A stretch of DNA of 64,000 nt from Fratercula arctica. Taxonomy: Eukaryota; Chordata; Aves; Charadriiformes; Alcidae. Under the pieces are notes generated by a model. That model was not told where the DNA came from. It ran no database searches and saw only the letters and a program-made list of their open reading frames with translations. Both the position numbers and the translations under genes were made by a program. Location: the NCBI GenBank assembly GCA_947846985.1, contig CANTUZ010000005.1, positions 62,001 through 126,000 of the forward strand, written 5' to 3'. Below, one piece after another: positions 37,136 to 50,800 of the stretch. The stretch's first letter is position 1. Each line of letters starts with the position of its first letter.

Positions 37136-38765
37136 TATATAAAAAAATCATTTTGTTTCAAAAGCGTTACAAGAGTGTGCACAGGAATCAGACAAGGAAC
37201 GGCTTGTTGCTCCCCACTCCCCTCCTCCCTCGCCCCACTCCCCAGAGAGCCAGGGCAGGGGAGGAGGGAAGGAGGAAGCTTTGGTTTTTTTGGTTCATTT
37301 GGAATTAAAAATTTAAAAAAAAAAAAAGGAATTAGTGTTTTACATATTTAAAGGAAAAGAGAAGAGTTAGACCCCAGAACAAAACCAAAGTGAGCTGAGG
37401 TGGGGCTGGAGCCGGAGAGGCCTCAGCCGGAGCCATGCTGGCGGAGGAGCGGGCAGGAGCAAGGCACCAGGTCTGCCTGCTGCAGCCCCCCCACTCCCCA
37501 CGCTTCGGGGGGAGCCCCAGGCTGGGGAGGGCTCCTGCTCCCATTTGCAGCCTCCTACAGAGGCTTCCAGTTGCACAGGGAGCCCGTGGGCTCCCCAGAA
37601 GGTCACAGCACTTAGTTGTACCCCCCACTACCACAGCGGAGAGGAGGGAGAGGATGTGTATGTCCAGCGCCTGTGGCAGCCCAGTCTCCCCAGGACAGGA
37701 TGCAGGAGAGCCCTGCACCCATCAGTGAGGGCAGGGGGGCTGGGATCCCCCAAAAACAGGCTTCCAGCCCCACTGTGAGACAGTTAAGGCTCCCGGCGGG
37801 GAAGGGAAGCGCTCAGCCCCGCCGGAAGCCCAGGAAACACCCCTTCCCCAGCGAAGAAGCCAGACAGTACGATTCAAAGAGCTATTTCACAGTGGCAAAA
37901 GAAAGGCACGTGTCGAGAGAAAGTCAGAGGGGCACCGCCGCAGGCAGTGGGGGCGCGGGGGGATCCTGGCTCTCCCTGCCTGCAGCCCTGCCAGCGCCGG
38001 CTCCTCACACAGTGCACCCCAGCAGCCCTGCCGCATCCCCTCCTGCCACAGGGACCCATCGCCTCCCGTGCTGGGAAGCCCGTCCCAAGGCCCCCAACAC
38101 TGACCATCCACGTCAGGATCCCTCCTCACACAGTCACTGGGTAGGGGCCAGCGGCCCCATCCAGACCCCTCCACAGGATTCAGAGCCAGATCCCCCTTCT
38201 CGTGCCCCTGAAGCCTCATCTAGAGCAAAGCAAGAGAAGTTATTGCTGTTTTTCCTTCCCCTCACCCCCTCATGACTCCAGCCCCCCTCATACTGGTCCC
38301 ACTGCCACCAGGAAGGGACGCTCCTGTTGTTCCCACAGCCCTGGCTGAAAAGTGATCCTGCACAAAAATATATCCTATAGACAACAACAAAAAGGCGGCG
38401 AGTGAGGTCCCAGTCTCTGTCCCTGCAGATGCCTCCAAGCAGAGGGAAAGCATGGGAGAGAAGGCAGTTCCTGGTCAAGGCAGAGATCCAGAGTCCTTTT
38501 GCAGCATCCACGCCGGTGGGTCCGGCAGAGTCAGGCAGGAGGGTTTTACTCTCTGGAGGAAGGAGGTGGTGGAGGACACTGAGGAAGAGTTATCGGTTGA
38601 GGTGTCCCAGAACGGGGAGGTGCAGCGGTCTAGAGGAGGCAGAGTGGCCCGGGCTGTCCCCAGGGGACCAGGCCCAGTCATTTGGCTGGCTAGTTGGCAC
38701 AAACAGTCCAGCAAAAAATCCAAAAATAAGACAAGGTAAAAGTCGGTCCATTCCACCACGAAGAG

Positions 38766-38802
38766 TTATATATATATATATTTATATATATAATATATTA
38801 TC
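38766..38802. repeat. (TA)n microsatellite
   Basis: A run of alternating TATATATATATATTTATATATATAATATATTAT-type sequence lies in the predicted CTNND1 3'UTR, 30-70 bases after the stop codon. Confidence 0.9.
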
Positions 38803-38833
38803 AACCCAAACTGAGTGGAGGCGGAGACGGCAG

Positions 38834-41800
38834 CTAGATCTTCTGCTGTGGAGAGAGAGTGAGAGACATTAGCATATCCAGAGAGTGAGGGAGCAGTGGA
38901 GACATGATCATGGCCCCGATGGGTCAGGCAGCGATTGCAGGCAGCAGTGATCAGAGAAGAATCTGGCTGGCCAAAGCACCCCTAACAGCGCAGCAGGATC
39001 TGTCACCGCTGTTCAGATTGGGCAGGACACTGCGGGACATACCGACACGGGGGAAAACATGGCAGCATCCTCCTCCGCCTCCTCTACCTCAGGCTGCGAT
39101 TCCTGCCCCTCCTCCTGCTGCAGACACACGGGGGTTAGTGGGGGCGATGGAGCGGGGTGGGGGTGTTAGTTGCGGGAGCCCAGTTCTCCCCTCCTCCTGC
39201 CAGCCAGGACAGCAATGTGCCGCCTGCACCCCGGTCCCGCTCACTCTTCCCTCATTAGGAAGAGCTGCTTACCATCAACGGTGCTGCCTTCACTGGCTCC
39301 ATATCTCCAAGGTCACCAGATCGGTCCAGTGTCCTGCTGTGGTCCCTCTCATTGAGTGTGGAATAGTTGTCTGGAGCAGGAGAGGGGATAGTCAGTCACA
39401 TCACCTCCATGGAGGCAGCATCATCCCCATAGGATATGCGAGCTCTGCCCCCTCCCAGCAAGATGCCCCCCCTTCCAGTCCCTCTCCTACCTGGTCCCAT
39501 GTTGCTCATCTGGATCTCCTCTCGGGAGGATTTCTTGTCTACAAGCATGGGAGAACAGCAGATCAGACAAAGCCCCTGTAGCCATGAGCAGCAGAGGAAC
39601 CACTGCCTGCCCCAGCTAGAGAAGCCCAGACCCAGCTGCAGCACTGTTGACCTACAGGACCTGTGTTAACTACATGCATCATTTCTAGCCCTGAAAAGCC
39701 ATCCAAAGCCCAAATTGATGGCTTTGTGCGCACAGCTGTGGCTGCCAAGAAAGCCAGGGCTGAAGAGCAGGGAGGGGACAAAGGCCAGCTGTTCTGGGCA
39801 CCCACAAGGCAGAAGGATGACAGTGGGGACAGGTGCTGAAGAGAAGGCTCATACCTGTTTTTTGGTTCCTGTCGATGAGAGGCAAGGTGCTGTCATCAAA
39901 CGAGTTGCCCCCCTGGGTCCGAGAGGCATTGTTCAGGTTCACCTGGAACATCAGACAGCAACCACTCACATCCCAGCCCAGATGCTCCTTCCCCATCAGC
40001 ACATCCCATCCCTCCAGCCCCCAACACGGACGGATCCAGGAACCCTCCCACAGCCCTCGAACAAGGGCCCTGAAGCAACCAGAGGGTGCTCCAGAGCCCA
40101 TGGCTGCACCCGCATCAAAGAGTGGGGGTGGCCTGCCTGGACTGGGTCGGGGCAGCACCCAGCCCTTAAGAAGCAAGGACAGTTCCAGCTCTTGGGAAAG
40201 AAAATGATCCCTGGAAAACCTTGTTCTTCAGCACTGCCACAGCGGCTTTTAGTGCTGCAAACTTTCATGCCTGCAGATCTACACACTTACATATGGGACA
40301 CAGGGCTTAAAGCTTTTACAGAGCGTTTCTTCCTTAGTAGAGGCTTTTTGCTGTCCATCTGCCGAGAAATGGCAGAGGGGACACCTTTGAGGGTCTCCAA
40401 TCCCACCAGCAAGGTAAGAGGTGAAATCCAGTACTGCTGAGCTCCAGGAGCACCCTTCTCCCTGCTGCAGGGCCCTACCTACTGCCCCAGCCACAACAGG
40501 GCATCCCCCTTCCCATACCTGGAAATCTGACTTCTTCCAGCCTTCCTTCTCCAGGGGCTTCCGCAGCTCTTTATATCCCCAGACTGTCTGCAAGACGAGG
40601 GCAGCTGCTCGGACTTCTCTCTCTGAGCGGTTCCTAGAAATAGGTGAAGGATGAGATGTTTGGAAATACCCATGGCCTCGAGGAAGCTCCTGGAGAAGCC
40701 CCTCTCTGCCTCTTGCATTGTCCTTCCAGCAGAGCCTACCCAGATTTGTTGATCAGCACCAACTTCTCAATCCCCTGCGTTTCCCGCAGCTTCTTGGCAG
40801 CCTCTAGATTGTCTACAATTACTTCATTGATAGTGTTGAGGATTGACACCACTGTGTCCTCAGAGAGGTTTTTGGCTGGGGTCTGCTGGCCTCCAGGCAG
40901 GTTCTTCACTAGGTTGGGAATCGCATGTTTACCTGGGAAGGGGAAAGAGCTGGGCATCAGCAAGCGAGGAAGAGGACTGCAAGGGAAAAGAAATCACTGC
41001 AGGAAGACCAGGGATGGGTGAGCAATTTTGATGTCCCTCTCAGTGGAGCTCAGCACACACCACTCCAGGAGAGAAGCAGCAGACAGACATCAGGCTGACG
41101 CCATGCCCACACACACTCTCTCAGCTGCCAAGATCAGGAGGAAGTTCCTGCCTAACCTGGATGGATATGGACAACACGATGTCCTCTCTTGCACAGCACT
41201 CACCTATCAGCTCTTTGTTACGCAAGTCAACAGCCAGGTTGCGCAGGGCTCCGGACGCCGCTTTCACCACTCGCTCGCTGTCATGGGTGAGGAGGTCAGC
41301 AATGGCAGAGAGTCCCTTCTCCTGGCGCAGCGCCGAGCGGATGTACCGGCCGTACTGCAGGGAGAGGCAGAGCACCACCGTGTGACCTGGGCAGGCACAG
41401 TCTCTCCCGCTCCTGGGGCTGGGGACACCACTGGAGCCTTGCCACCCACCCTCATCTTGGGAGCTGAGGGTCCTGGCTCCACCCACAGGGAGACCAGACT
41501 GCAAAGGTCCCATTGCTGTCCCAAAGCCGCCCTGCAGACCAGGCAAGCAAGATTTCCCAGATAGTCTTTCCATAGACACCAAGAGAATGCAGCCCCAAAC
41601 CTTCATCCCCAGCCCACAGAAAGGAGGGAATGGCAGGGAGCCAGCTGCAAGGAGGGACACAGACAGGCAGCCCTTGGGGAGACACAGCTGGCAGGAAGCA
41701 CAGAGCCCTTCACAGCACAGAAGAGACCTGGTCCACACCTGAGCTGTGCTGCTGAATGGTATCTTCTTGGGCATAAGCCATGCAGAAAGTGAACAGCCTA

Positions 41801-44800
41801 AAACAGCAGAGCCTTGGCCATCTACAGCTCTGCTGGTACCCCAAGGGTGATGGTCCCTCCTCTCCAAGGCCCCCTTCCCTGCAACACAGATGAACGTGGA
41901 CACGGCCAGCTCTACGAAACACTCACTGTCCAGCTGCCAGCACACAGGTTCTGAATGGCTCCTGCCGAAGCCTCTAGGATGGCTGGAGTCTTGCTTTCCT
42001 TTAGAAGGGAGATGTATATCCGGACCACTTCTGGCTGGAAGAGGAGCTCGTAGCCTGCCAGAAGAACACAGGTAGGAAGGACTTACTCAAGGGCTCTGCT
42101 AGCATCTGACTCAAAGGAGCACTGCTGGGCAGACGAGGCTGGAAGCTTTCATCCAGGCTCACTACTTCCTGGAGGCTGGATCCTTGGTACAGAGGGGGCC
42201 AGGCTCCCCCAGAGTACCAGGAACCCCAGCTCCAGCCCTGATCAAGGATGTCATGGCTGCTGCCTGCAGGCCCCAACACACTGCTGCAACTCAGGAGAGG
42301 TTTGGGCTGAGACACAGCAGTGCTGCCATCAGCAAGCAGACCTCAATTTCAGTACAACACCTGGCTGAGAAGTACCAAACCCAGGCAAGGGCACATGGTG
42401 GGGCAGCAAACCTGGCAGCCGGCTGCTGTGGTAGCAAAAGCCTCAGCTCAAGTGGCCACCAACGCCACATTGAAGAAGCTTGGGTTCAGCTCATCCTCAG
42501 AGAATGAGCCAGGTCTCCAGCTCTCCACTATGCTAGCAAGCAGACAGGGATCAGGCCTTCAAGTATTAACTCTTTTCCATGGAAATACACATCCAGAAGT
42601 GACTTCTAAAGCAGCGGTGAGACTGCAGTTTATAGTTGCAAGGCCAGGCTTTCCATCTTGCTCTCTGTCCTCAGCTGTGGTGAGGGATGTCTCCAGCCCC
42701 CAAAGCAGATGGCTCCTCAAACTTCCACCAGAGATGAGTGCTGACTCTTCCCACAGCCCAGGTCAGCCTGAGGAGCCACGATTGCATATTTGAGCTGCTC
42801 ACAAGGTCAGGTCTGTCCTAAGTTTCCTTGCGATTCTCCTAGCCTGACTCTTCGTAGCCCTGGGAGCACCAGGGTCCTCCAGGAACCACAGGTGTTTTGT
42901 GGCAGAAGGAACTGAACTCGAGCCCTGGGCTAATGCCCGCTGCTTGGCCAGCCAGGGAGCGGCATGACTCACAGCCCTCTAGACGGCGAGACACTTGTCC
43001 CAGAGGCTTCTTGGAATGACCCTTCCTCATGCTCATGCTGGAGAACACTTTAAGGCAAGAGGCTTTGGTTTTAAATCCCACCTGTTCTTCACACCCAGGA
43101 GAGAAAAGCAGGCAAGAGGGCAGTTGTGCTAAGAAGAGGCCACCACAGAGGGCTACCCTTCCTAGGGCTGTGTCACCATGCTGTCCCTCAGTCCCTAGGG
43201 CAATAGTGCCTTCTGCAGCTCCAGGAAGCCTGTCTTGGGGGTGTGCTGAACTCCTCCAAACACAACAAGCATCCTCACAACTGTCTGTGGCACAGCTAGT
43301 GTTTTAACAGGCACCTGGGCAGCCAGAAACATACCTCCTCCAAACCAAACCTCTGTCCATTTGAGAGGCTCACTCCAATGGGAGATCAACTCTACCCACT
43401 CCTCTCCTGGACTGCGTGTGGAGCAGCAGCCCTGCACACCCAAGCCTTGCACAAACGCACCCAGGAACGTACCTTTGGCTGGAGTTGTTCTTTTGGGAAA
43501 ATCCACTGTATCAGCACCAGGGTCTTCTGGGACCTTTTTACCTTCAAAGGGCAAGCAGAGCGGCGTAAGACACCTCCTCTCCCCACCCATCTCAGCCCAA
43601 CAGCTCTTTGCCACTTGCCACAAGAACAAGCCCAGAGGTGAGCTGAAGCTAAGCTACCAGCACATCCCAGGAGGGGATGTCAAGGGTATTAGCCACACTG
43701 CAGGCAGTATGTGCCCAGCTGGGAGGGAACAAAGAGAGCTAGAGAAAGTACCCAATCAAACCATGGAAAAATTAAAACCAAGAGCACACTCACCTCTGGA
43801 GAACCATTCGTCTATTGGCGAAGCGGAGAGAAGGACAGGAGAGAGGGGAGGCAGGAGGAGAGAAGTGCCGACAGCATCATGGGGAAGATCATTTGGCAAG
43901 AGAGCAAAGGGAAGGGGAAGGGACAACACAGGAGAAAAGGGAAGGCGTGGAGTTAGTGGACATCTATCCATCAGCATCCCACCACCACAGAAACCCACCA
44001 TTAGCTTGTGTCAAATGCTTTGGGTAAGGCAAGCAGTAGCTCCCAAAGCCAGGGGAGGCATGGACCACTGCGTCTCCAGAGAAAGCTGCAGTTTAGCCTT
44101 CACACAAGAGATGCCAGAAGAGGAGCACAGAGACCCCAGACCACCCTCAAGCTCCATTGTAGCAGATTTGTCCTTATCCCACCTCCCTCCACGCTGCTGC
44201 CACCCAACAAACCTTTGCCCTTCTTGGCACCAAAGCAGCTCGCAGCATGGGGCCCAGCGTTGTTGGCAGGGGCCAGAGGTGTCTCCTGGTAGCGCTCGGC
44301 ATGGGGGATCTCACGGTGGACTTGGTAGGACAAGTTTCTCAGCAGGCACACACAGTTCTCCACCAGCTAGAGAGAAAGCCAGATAGTTTGACTTGGAGTA
44401 GTAGCACATGCCCATCCCATGTCTCCAAGTGAGGGCCACTTCACAGCTTGCAAGCCAGAGTCTGGCCAAGGCCGGCTGAACTGGGATCAGGAGGATGTGC
44501 AGCTCCATCTCAGATGGAGCTGGAGCATGCCCTCATCCCAAAGCAGTAGGCATGACCAGTTCCGCAGGCATGAGTTCATACTCTGCTGTGCCAAAAATCT
44601 CTCTGCCATAAGCACAAAAGGTCCAAGGCAAGTCTCAAGGAAAATTCAAGCCAATGCCTGGTCAAGGCAGATCAGGGAGCCCTGAGCCAGGGGATACGTG
44701 ACACCACCAGACCCCTGTCAGGGGGCCAACACTCCTACTGCAGGCCAAGTGCCAGACACCTCCTGGTCAAACAGGTCACACCCCATGCAGGCTATCTCTT

Positions 44801-47800
44801 CCCAAGCAGAGATCATGGAAAGGCATGAACCTGGACTGTGTTTTCCCAAGACAGCCCTGTCAGACCAAATCCCCTCCCTGGGTGAAACTGCCCCCCATCC
44901 ATTCTTCATCTGTCTGGGGATGAACCCAGCTTCAGCCACCATGAACAGCAGAGCCCTGCTAGAGCTGGTTGACAAGGGCAGAGCTCTACGCGTGCCCTCA
45001 CAACACCCCTGCTGTGGTACCTTGCTGTCTGAGTCCTTCTGTCCGATCTCAGACTGGACGACATAGATCAGGGCATCCACCAGTCCGTCGCATTCCCGCA
45101 GCTTCCGACGGGCCTCGCTCCGCTCTGAGCTCACGTTCCTGGCAGGCAGGAGAGAATCATCATGGGAGAGACAGCTGAGAGCAGGCGAGGAACAGCCCAT
45201 GCCCAGCAGAGCTCAAACCAGGGAAAAACTGCTGTAGCCCCCCTCCACAATCAAGGACTGCATCACCAGTAACTGTCCTAGGAGGACGGCTCCTCCACAG
45301 ACCTCCTTTGTCAGTCCCAGAAAGGTAGCAGAAGCAGCCAGGAAGAAGCGTCACAGCAGCCCCAACCCACGCCAGCTCTCTGCCAGCAGTTGGTAGCCCA
45401 CCTCCCATACCTAAGGCAGCCAGCGGTGTTGGTGAGCACCGACTCCCACTCGAAATGGCGGGGTTTCGAGTCCTCATTGGGTTCCCGCTCCCAGCCCGAG
45501 CGGGGAATGACAACCTCATCGGTCAGAGCATGTAGCGCATGATCCACAATGGCCATCTTGATGGAGTCGTGTGAGGACAGGTTCCACAGTGTTCCTGCAA
45601 TGCCGCAAGTGGGAGGTGATCACTCAGACCATGTGGGCTTAAAAACCCGCACTGTGCATCCCTCAACCAACAGATTAGCCCCTCCACTCCTCCCTGGAGC
45701 CATTACCTGTGATGACCTCCGTGAGGTCCATGTCATGGGCCTTCCGCAACAGGCGCACCAGAGCAGGTACCCCGTCGCAATTCTTGATGGCAATCTTATT
45801 GTCTTGGTCCTTGCCGAAGGAGATGTTCTTGAGGGCTCCACAGGCACCATAGTGCACCTCTTTCTTAGGGTGGTCTAGCAATCCCACCAGCACGGGAATA
45901 CCCTTCAGCTTGCGCACCTCTGTCTTCACCTTGTCGTTACGGTAGCAGAGGTGCTGCAGGTAGGCAGCCGCATTGGACTTGACGGCATCCAGCCGGAAGC
46001 TCAGCATGGCTATCACCTCCGGCAGCTCTGGCTGGCGCCAGTTACCCGGGGCCGGACCTCCCTTCCGCAGGCTGTCCAGACTGGCCAAGCTACCCCGCTC
46101 ATGCTGAGCCAAAGGGGCCCAGTAGTACCGGTCAGGGGCCACTTCATCCACCAGCATGTCTTCATAACTCCTAGGAGAGAAGACAGAAGGCATCAGCACG
46201 AGTCCTAGACCTGGGGTGGGGACACTGCCCCCTCCAACCCACCAGAAGATGGGCTGAAGCGCACACAGTCTAGTCACCACTACCCCGCTAGAGTGCACCA
46301 GGCAGATGCCCATCGGGGCTGGGAGCCAGGCAGCAGAGCAGCACTGCGGCACCTTCCTACTGGGTCCAGCAGGAGTTTGTAGCTGCAGGAGGTCACCCCA
46401 CACACGTCCCCAGGCCTGCTCAGGAAGCAGGAGGTTGTTCCCCAGGAGAAGACAGCCTCAACAGCTCTTCCAGTCCCTTCCCACCCACTCTCCAGGTTTA
46501 GCTTTGGGTCAGAGGCTGGATCCCAATCTCTGCGTAACCTCCATGGAGGCAGGAGCCAGCCCCAGAGGCACGAAAAACCATCTGGGCCTGCAGCCACTAG
46601 AGGGCAAGTTCATACCACAGCAGATCACTGGGAGAGCAAATCACCCAGGGGCTCCCCAGCCATTACGCCAGCACTGCGTGGGCGCAGCGAGCCCAGAGCC
46701 CAGCCTCAGGCCACCCGGTTCTCTGCCACACCGCCTGGCCGTACCCGGACACACAAACTGCTGCCAGACCAAGCCACTGCCATTATTTCAGAGCATCATT
46801 TTTACCCAGGATGGGGATCAAACTCTTTTGCCTGTACATGCCTGGTGATACACTCAAGTTGTGCTGCTGCCTAGGGGACAGGCTTAGTCGGGCATCAAGA
46901 GACACCCGGGCTCCAGGGGTCAGCCCCACTGCTCCCAGCTCTGGTGCGGGGAAGAGCTGTGGTCCCACAGCCCGTGCCCTGGGGAGGAACGGTTCACCCA
47001 CAGACTCAGTGGCATCCAGGAATGAGCCCAAACAAGCACATGGAAGCTGCAGGAAGTGCAACTAGTCCCCCATGAGCCAATGAGACATTTAACACCCCCA
47101 GAATATACACCACACAAAATCACGGATTCTCGCCCTATTTTTATAGTCACTGGCAATATAATCCTTCCCCCACCCAGGCAGAGGTATCCAGCCATTTCCC
47201 ACAGAAAGGGATGGAAGTGGACTTGGCACTTAAATGGAGGGCCCTGGCCACCGCTGTTACCCCTGCTGTGCTGGGACACTGGGGACACACAACCGGGGTC
47301 CAGGATGAGGCAGCATCCTCTGGCTCACATCTGTCCCGAGACTGCTCAGCCACCCTCTGAGCTCCCGAATCAGGTGCAGGCAGGGAAAGTCGCAAAGAAG
47401 GATGGCAGCAGGTTCTGCTCCTTATGCCACGGCTTCCCCTACAGCCTCTGGTACAGGACTTCCAAAAACCACTGGCTCCAGGCGGCAGCTGCTTCCACAG
47501 CCACATCCCCTGCACAGTGCCACCACGGATGGTGGCAGTGGGCCGCGAGGCTGGCTTTCAAGCATGTCCCAACAGGGAAATGCACTGCTTGCCACATGAC
47601 CTGGCTACTAAGAGATGCTGAGGACTCTGGCTGCTCCGGGGAGTCGCTCCCCACTGCTGCGGCGCAGGGTGCTCAGTGCAGCGACACCATCCTCGCAGCA
47701 GGACAAGGCAGGAGTGAGATGCAGGTGAGTGCCAGTGCTGCAAACGAGCCACCCGATCCTTGTCAACACGGCCAGCAGCTGACCCAGCTCCCATGCCAAG

Positions 47801-50800
47801 ACTCACGCACCCAGGGAGCTCCTGCTCAGCCACGAGGGTCCTTCAGTGCTGATGCCCCCCAGCCCCTCCAGGTGAGATGGGGCTGGTGGGGAGGGGGGAG
47901 CACACCCTGCGCTGCCGCTGACCCCCCTTCCCTCTTCCCCTGCAGAGAGGGAGCTCCGAGAGCCACAGGAGAGGGGATCCGCACGCTTTGTGGCTGATGG
48001 CAGCCATCACGGGCTGTGTCTCTCAGCTCAACGTGCTCTGCCATCTCCTGCATGCCTGGCAGGCTGCCGCCCTGAAGGAAGTCATTAACAGCCAGGCCCC
48101 TGCTCAAGACAAACATCTCTGAGGCGGGGGGATGCCGATCTCGCCTCTTCCCACTCCTGTGAGCCCGGCGGCTGCGCGTGGATGGTAACTGAGAAGGCAG
48201 GGGACAAGCCAAGCTCAACAGCGCCTGGATTCCACAGATTGCTGCGATCTTTATCGGTCTGCCTGGAGAGGGAGAGCCTGCTCATGGGCCGCACCAACCC
48301 ATCTTCCATAGCCTGCACCATCCCTGCAGGACAAGGTGACATCTCCACCAGGGCTGCTCCTTGGCCGTGCTTGGAAACGGGACCTTCTCCCTCTGTTGTG
48401 ACCCAAGTCCGCCGGTCTCCTGCCCGGCCGGGGCTCCTGCATCTGGCTCCACACCCGGCTCTTGTAACTCCTGTCCCCCAGGATCTGGAGGGGCAGAAGG
48501 AGCACAGACACCACCCAGCCCAGCAGAGAGGACTCGGGGGCTCAAAGGAGAAGCTGTTCAGACTGGGCCATCCAGGGAGGGCTCCTGCCCCTGCGTGCTG
48601 GGCAGGAACCCGGGGGAGGTTTGCGAGGCAGAGCCTCTGTCTTGGCTGGCATTTGCTCCTTCCACAGCCCCAGGCTGGGGCGAAGCAGCCTCGGGTTGGA
48701 CACGCTGCTTAACCCCTTCTGCCCAGGCTGCTCACCGAGGGGACAGCCATGAAACTGCTATCGCTGGCTTGTGCCAGGCGGCTTGAGCGGGTGCAGGCGG
48801 CGGGGGGCAACCTTGCCAGCCCTCCTCTAACTGGCACAGGCTTCACAAGGCGAGGCAGGACAGGGAAATCAATCTGGGTGAGCAACCGCCCCGACTGGTT
48901 CAGCACAGCAAGAGAAACACTTGTGCTGGCAAAAGCCGAAAGGGCAGACAGAGCTCCTCCTTCAGTCCCTCCAGCAGCCAGGAGCTACTGTGGATTTACA
49001 GTACGTGCCTCGAGATGGGTGGATCTCTGATGGGGGCTGGCAAGAGCCTCCTTTCCCTCGGGTCTCTCCCCCTGCCTCTGTTTTATGCCCTAGGAGCTTA
49101 ACCAGCCTGTGCTCAGCGGTACCTGTCCTGCCCCCACCCCCGGGGCATGCAGGAGATGCACATCCATCCCAGCCTGCTGACACAGCCCTCTCCCCATCTC
49201 TGGGACCCAGGCTCAGCCCCTCACTCCATTACTTCCTCCCCACCCCCCGAGCCCCCTCCAGCACCTCCCCAAGCCCTGTCTGACACCCAGGCAGCAAGCG
49301 GAGCGGCCGAGAGGCTTCAGCAGGCAGCAGCAGTGTTTGTGCGAGAGGCACAGTCGCCACAAGACGTCAGGCCACGGGAGTCACGGCCTCAGGCATGTAA
49401 TGCCCCGGGACGGCCAGCTGCATGGCTGGCAGGGCAGGTAAGGGACCACCAGGACCCTGCTCGGGGGCAGCGGTGGGGCTGTGTCTCAGCAGTTGGGCTG
49501 GAGGAGCCGTCGATCACCCACAGACAAAGGAGGGGGAGAAGCTGCTGCTGCCGAACAGGTTGAGCAGCTTCTCCCGCCCTGCCCTGCAGCAGGGACACTA
49601 CGGGAAAGGCTCCGGGCACCACGGGGCTGAGCCTCACTCACTCCAGCCCCAGCCCCAGGCTCAGCTCCACTCCTGGGGCTGCTCTCAGCTCCCGGAGCTG
49701 CATCACGAGGCTGCTGCTGCAGGGCTGCACCGCACAGCCTGCACCGGGCACGCTTCCCAGCAGGATACGCCAGGCCGGGGCGCGGATGAGCCTGCTGTCC
49801 CACCAGCAGAAGGGGTGGCAGAGACGAAGGGCCCGGAGCTACATCCGACCGCCCAGTGGAACTCCTCGCTGCAGGACGACCAGCTCAATTAGCACTGAGT
49901 TTTAACCGCCAATTAAGCAGACAATTAGAAACGGATGCAAGTTTTCTCCTTCATGAGCCAGTCAGTGACTCAGCTCATGGTATTGTCTCTGTGATCATCC
50001 TTCCTCTGAAGAAGGTGAAGTTAAAGGGACCCCCATGGCGTCCCCCACTCCAGTGCCTCCTGCCACTTACCTGAGCCGCCGCCGGGGATCAGAGGGGGTC
50101 CCTGCCCGTCTGGCCGTGCCGTAGTCAGACATAATCCCGTAGTCCACATCTTCAAAGCCCACACTGCGCTGGTCATCCTCCAGGCCGTATGGCTCAGGGT
50201 GGAAGTGATTGAGGTCCATGTTGCTGCCCCCGACACGCACTTGAGGCTGGGGGCCGTAGATGTCCTGGCGGCTGGGGGCCCGGTAGGTGTCCATGGAGGG
50301 ACGGTAGCGCTCGTCAATGCGTGTGACACGGGACAGGCTGCCATAGTTGTGATCGCTGCCCGGGTAGCCATCCTCATAGGGACGGCCATAGCCATCGGGG
50401 TAGTGGTAGTTACGAGGGAGGGTGGCTGTGCCTGGCTGGCTGAGGTAGCCACCGGGGCCCCCATTGCCATTCTTGCGGAAGTTCCTGTCCATGGTCTGGA
50501 CGTAGTTGCTGGTGACAGGGGAGTTTTCCAAAGGTAACCCATCTGGCCCGACCGGCACCTGCTGCACTGTCCGGGTGGTGACAGTCTTCACCACTTTCTT
50601 CACCTAGAGGGACAGATGCAGGACATGCTCCCATCAGGAAAGCCACCACACCCCTGCGTCCCCAGATTCCCCTTCCAGCCCAGCACCTTTCTCCAGGCAG
50701 ATCTCACACCCCGTTTTAGCTCACGGCATGGCAAACAGGGCTGCAGCAGCCCAGCCATCGTGGTCCCTGGCCAGAGCTCTGCCCCTCCATGCCCTCCCCA

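Larger units (their letters stand above)
37110..38833 (-). other. CTNND1: Probable CTNND1 3'UTR
   Basis: This non-coding stretch follows the QKI stop codon at 38834. It contains a TA dinucleotide repeat near its start (38766-38802) and A/T-rich homopolymer tracts near 37310-37328 just before the predicted end. Its length of about 1.7 kb is ordinary for this gene. Confidence 0.55.
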
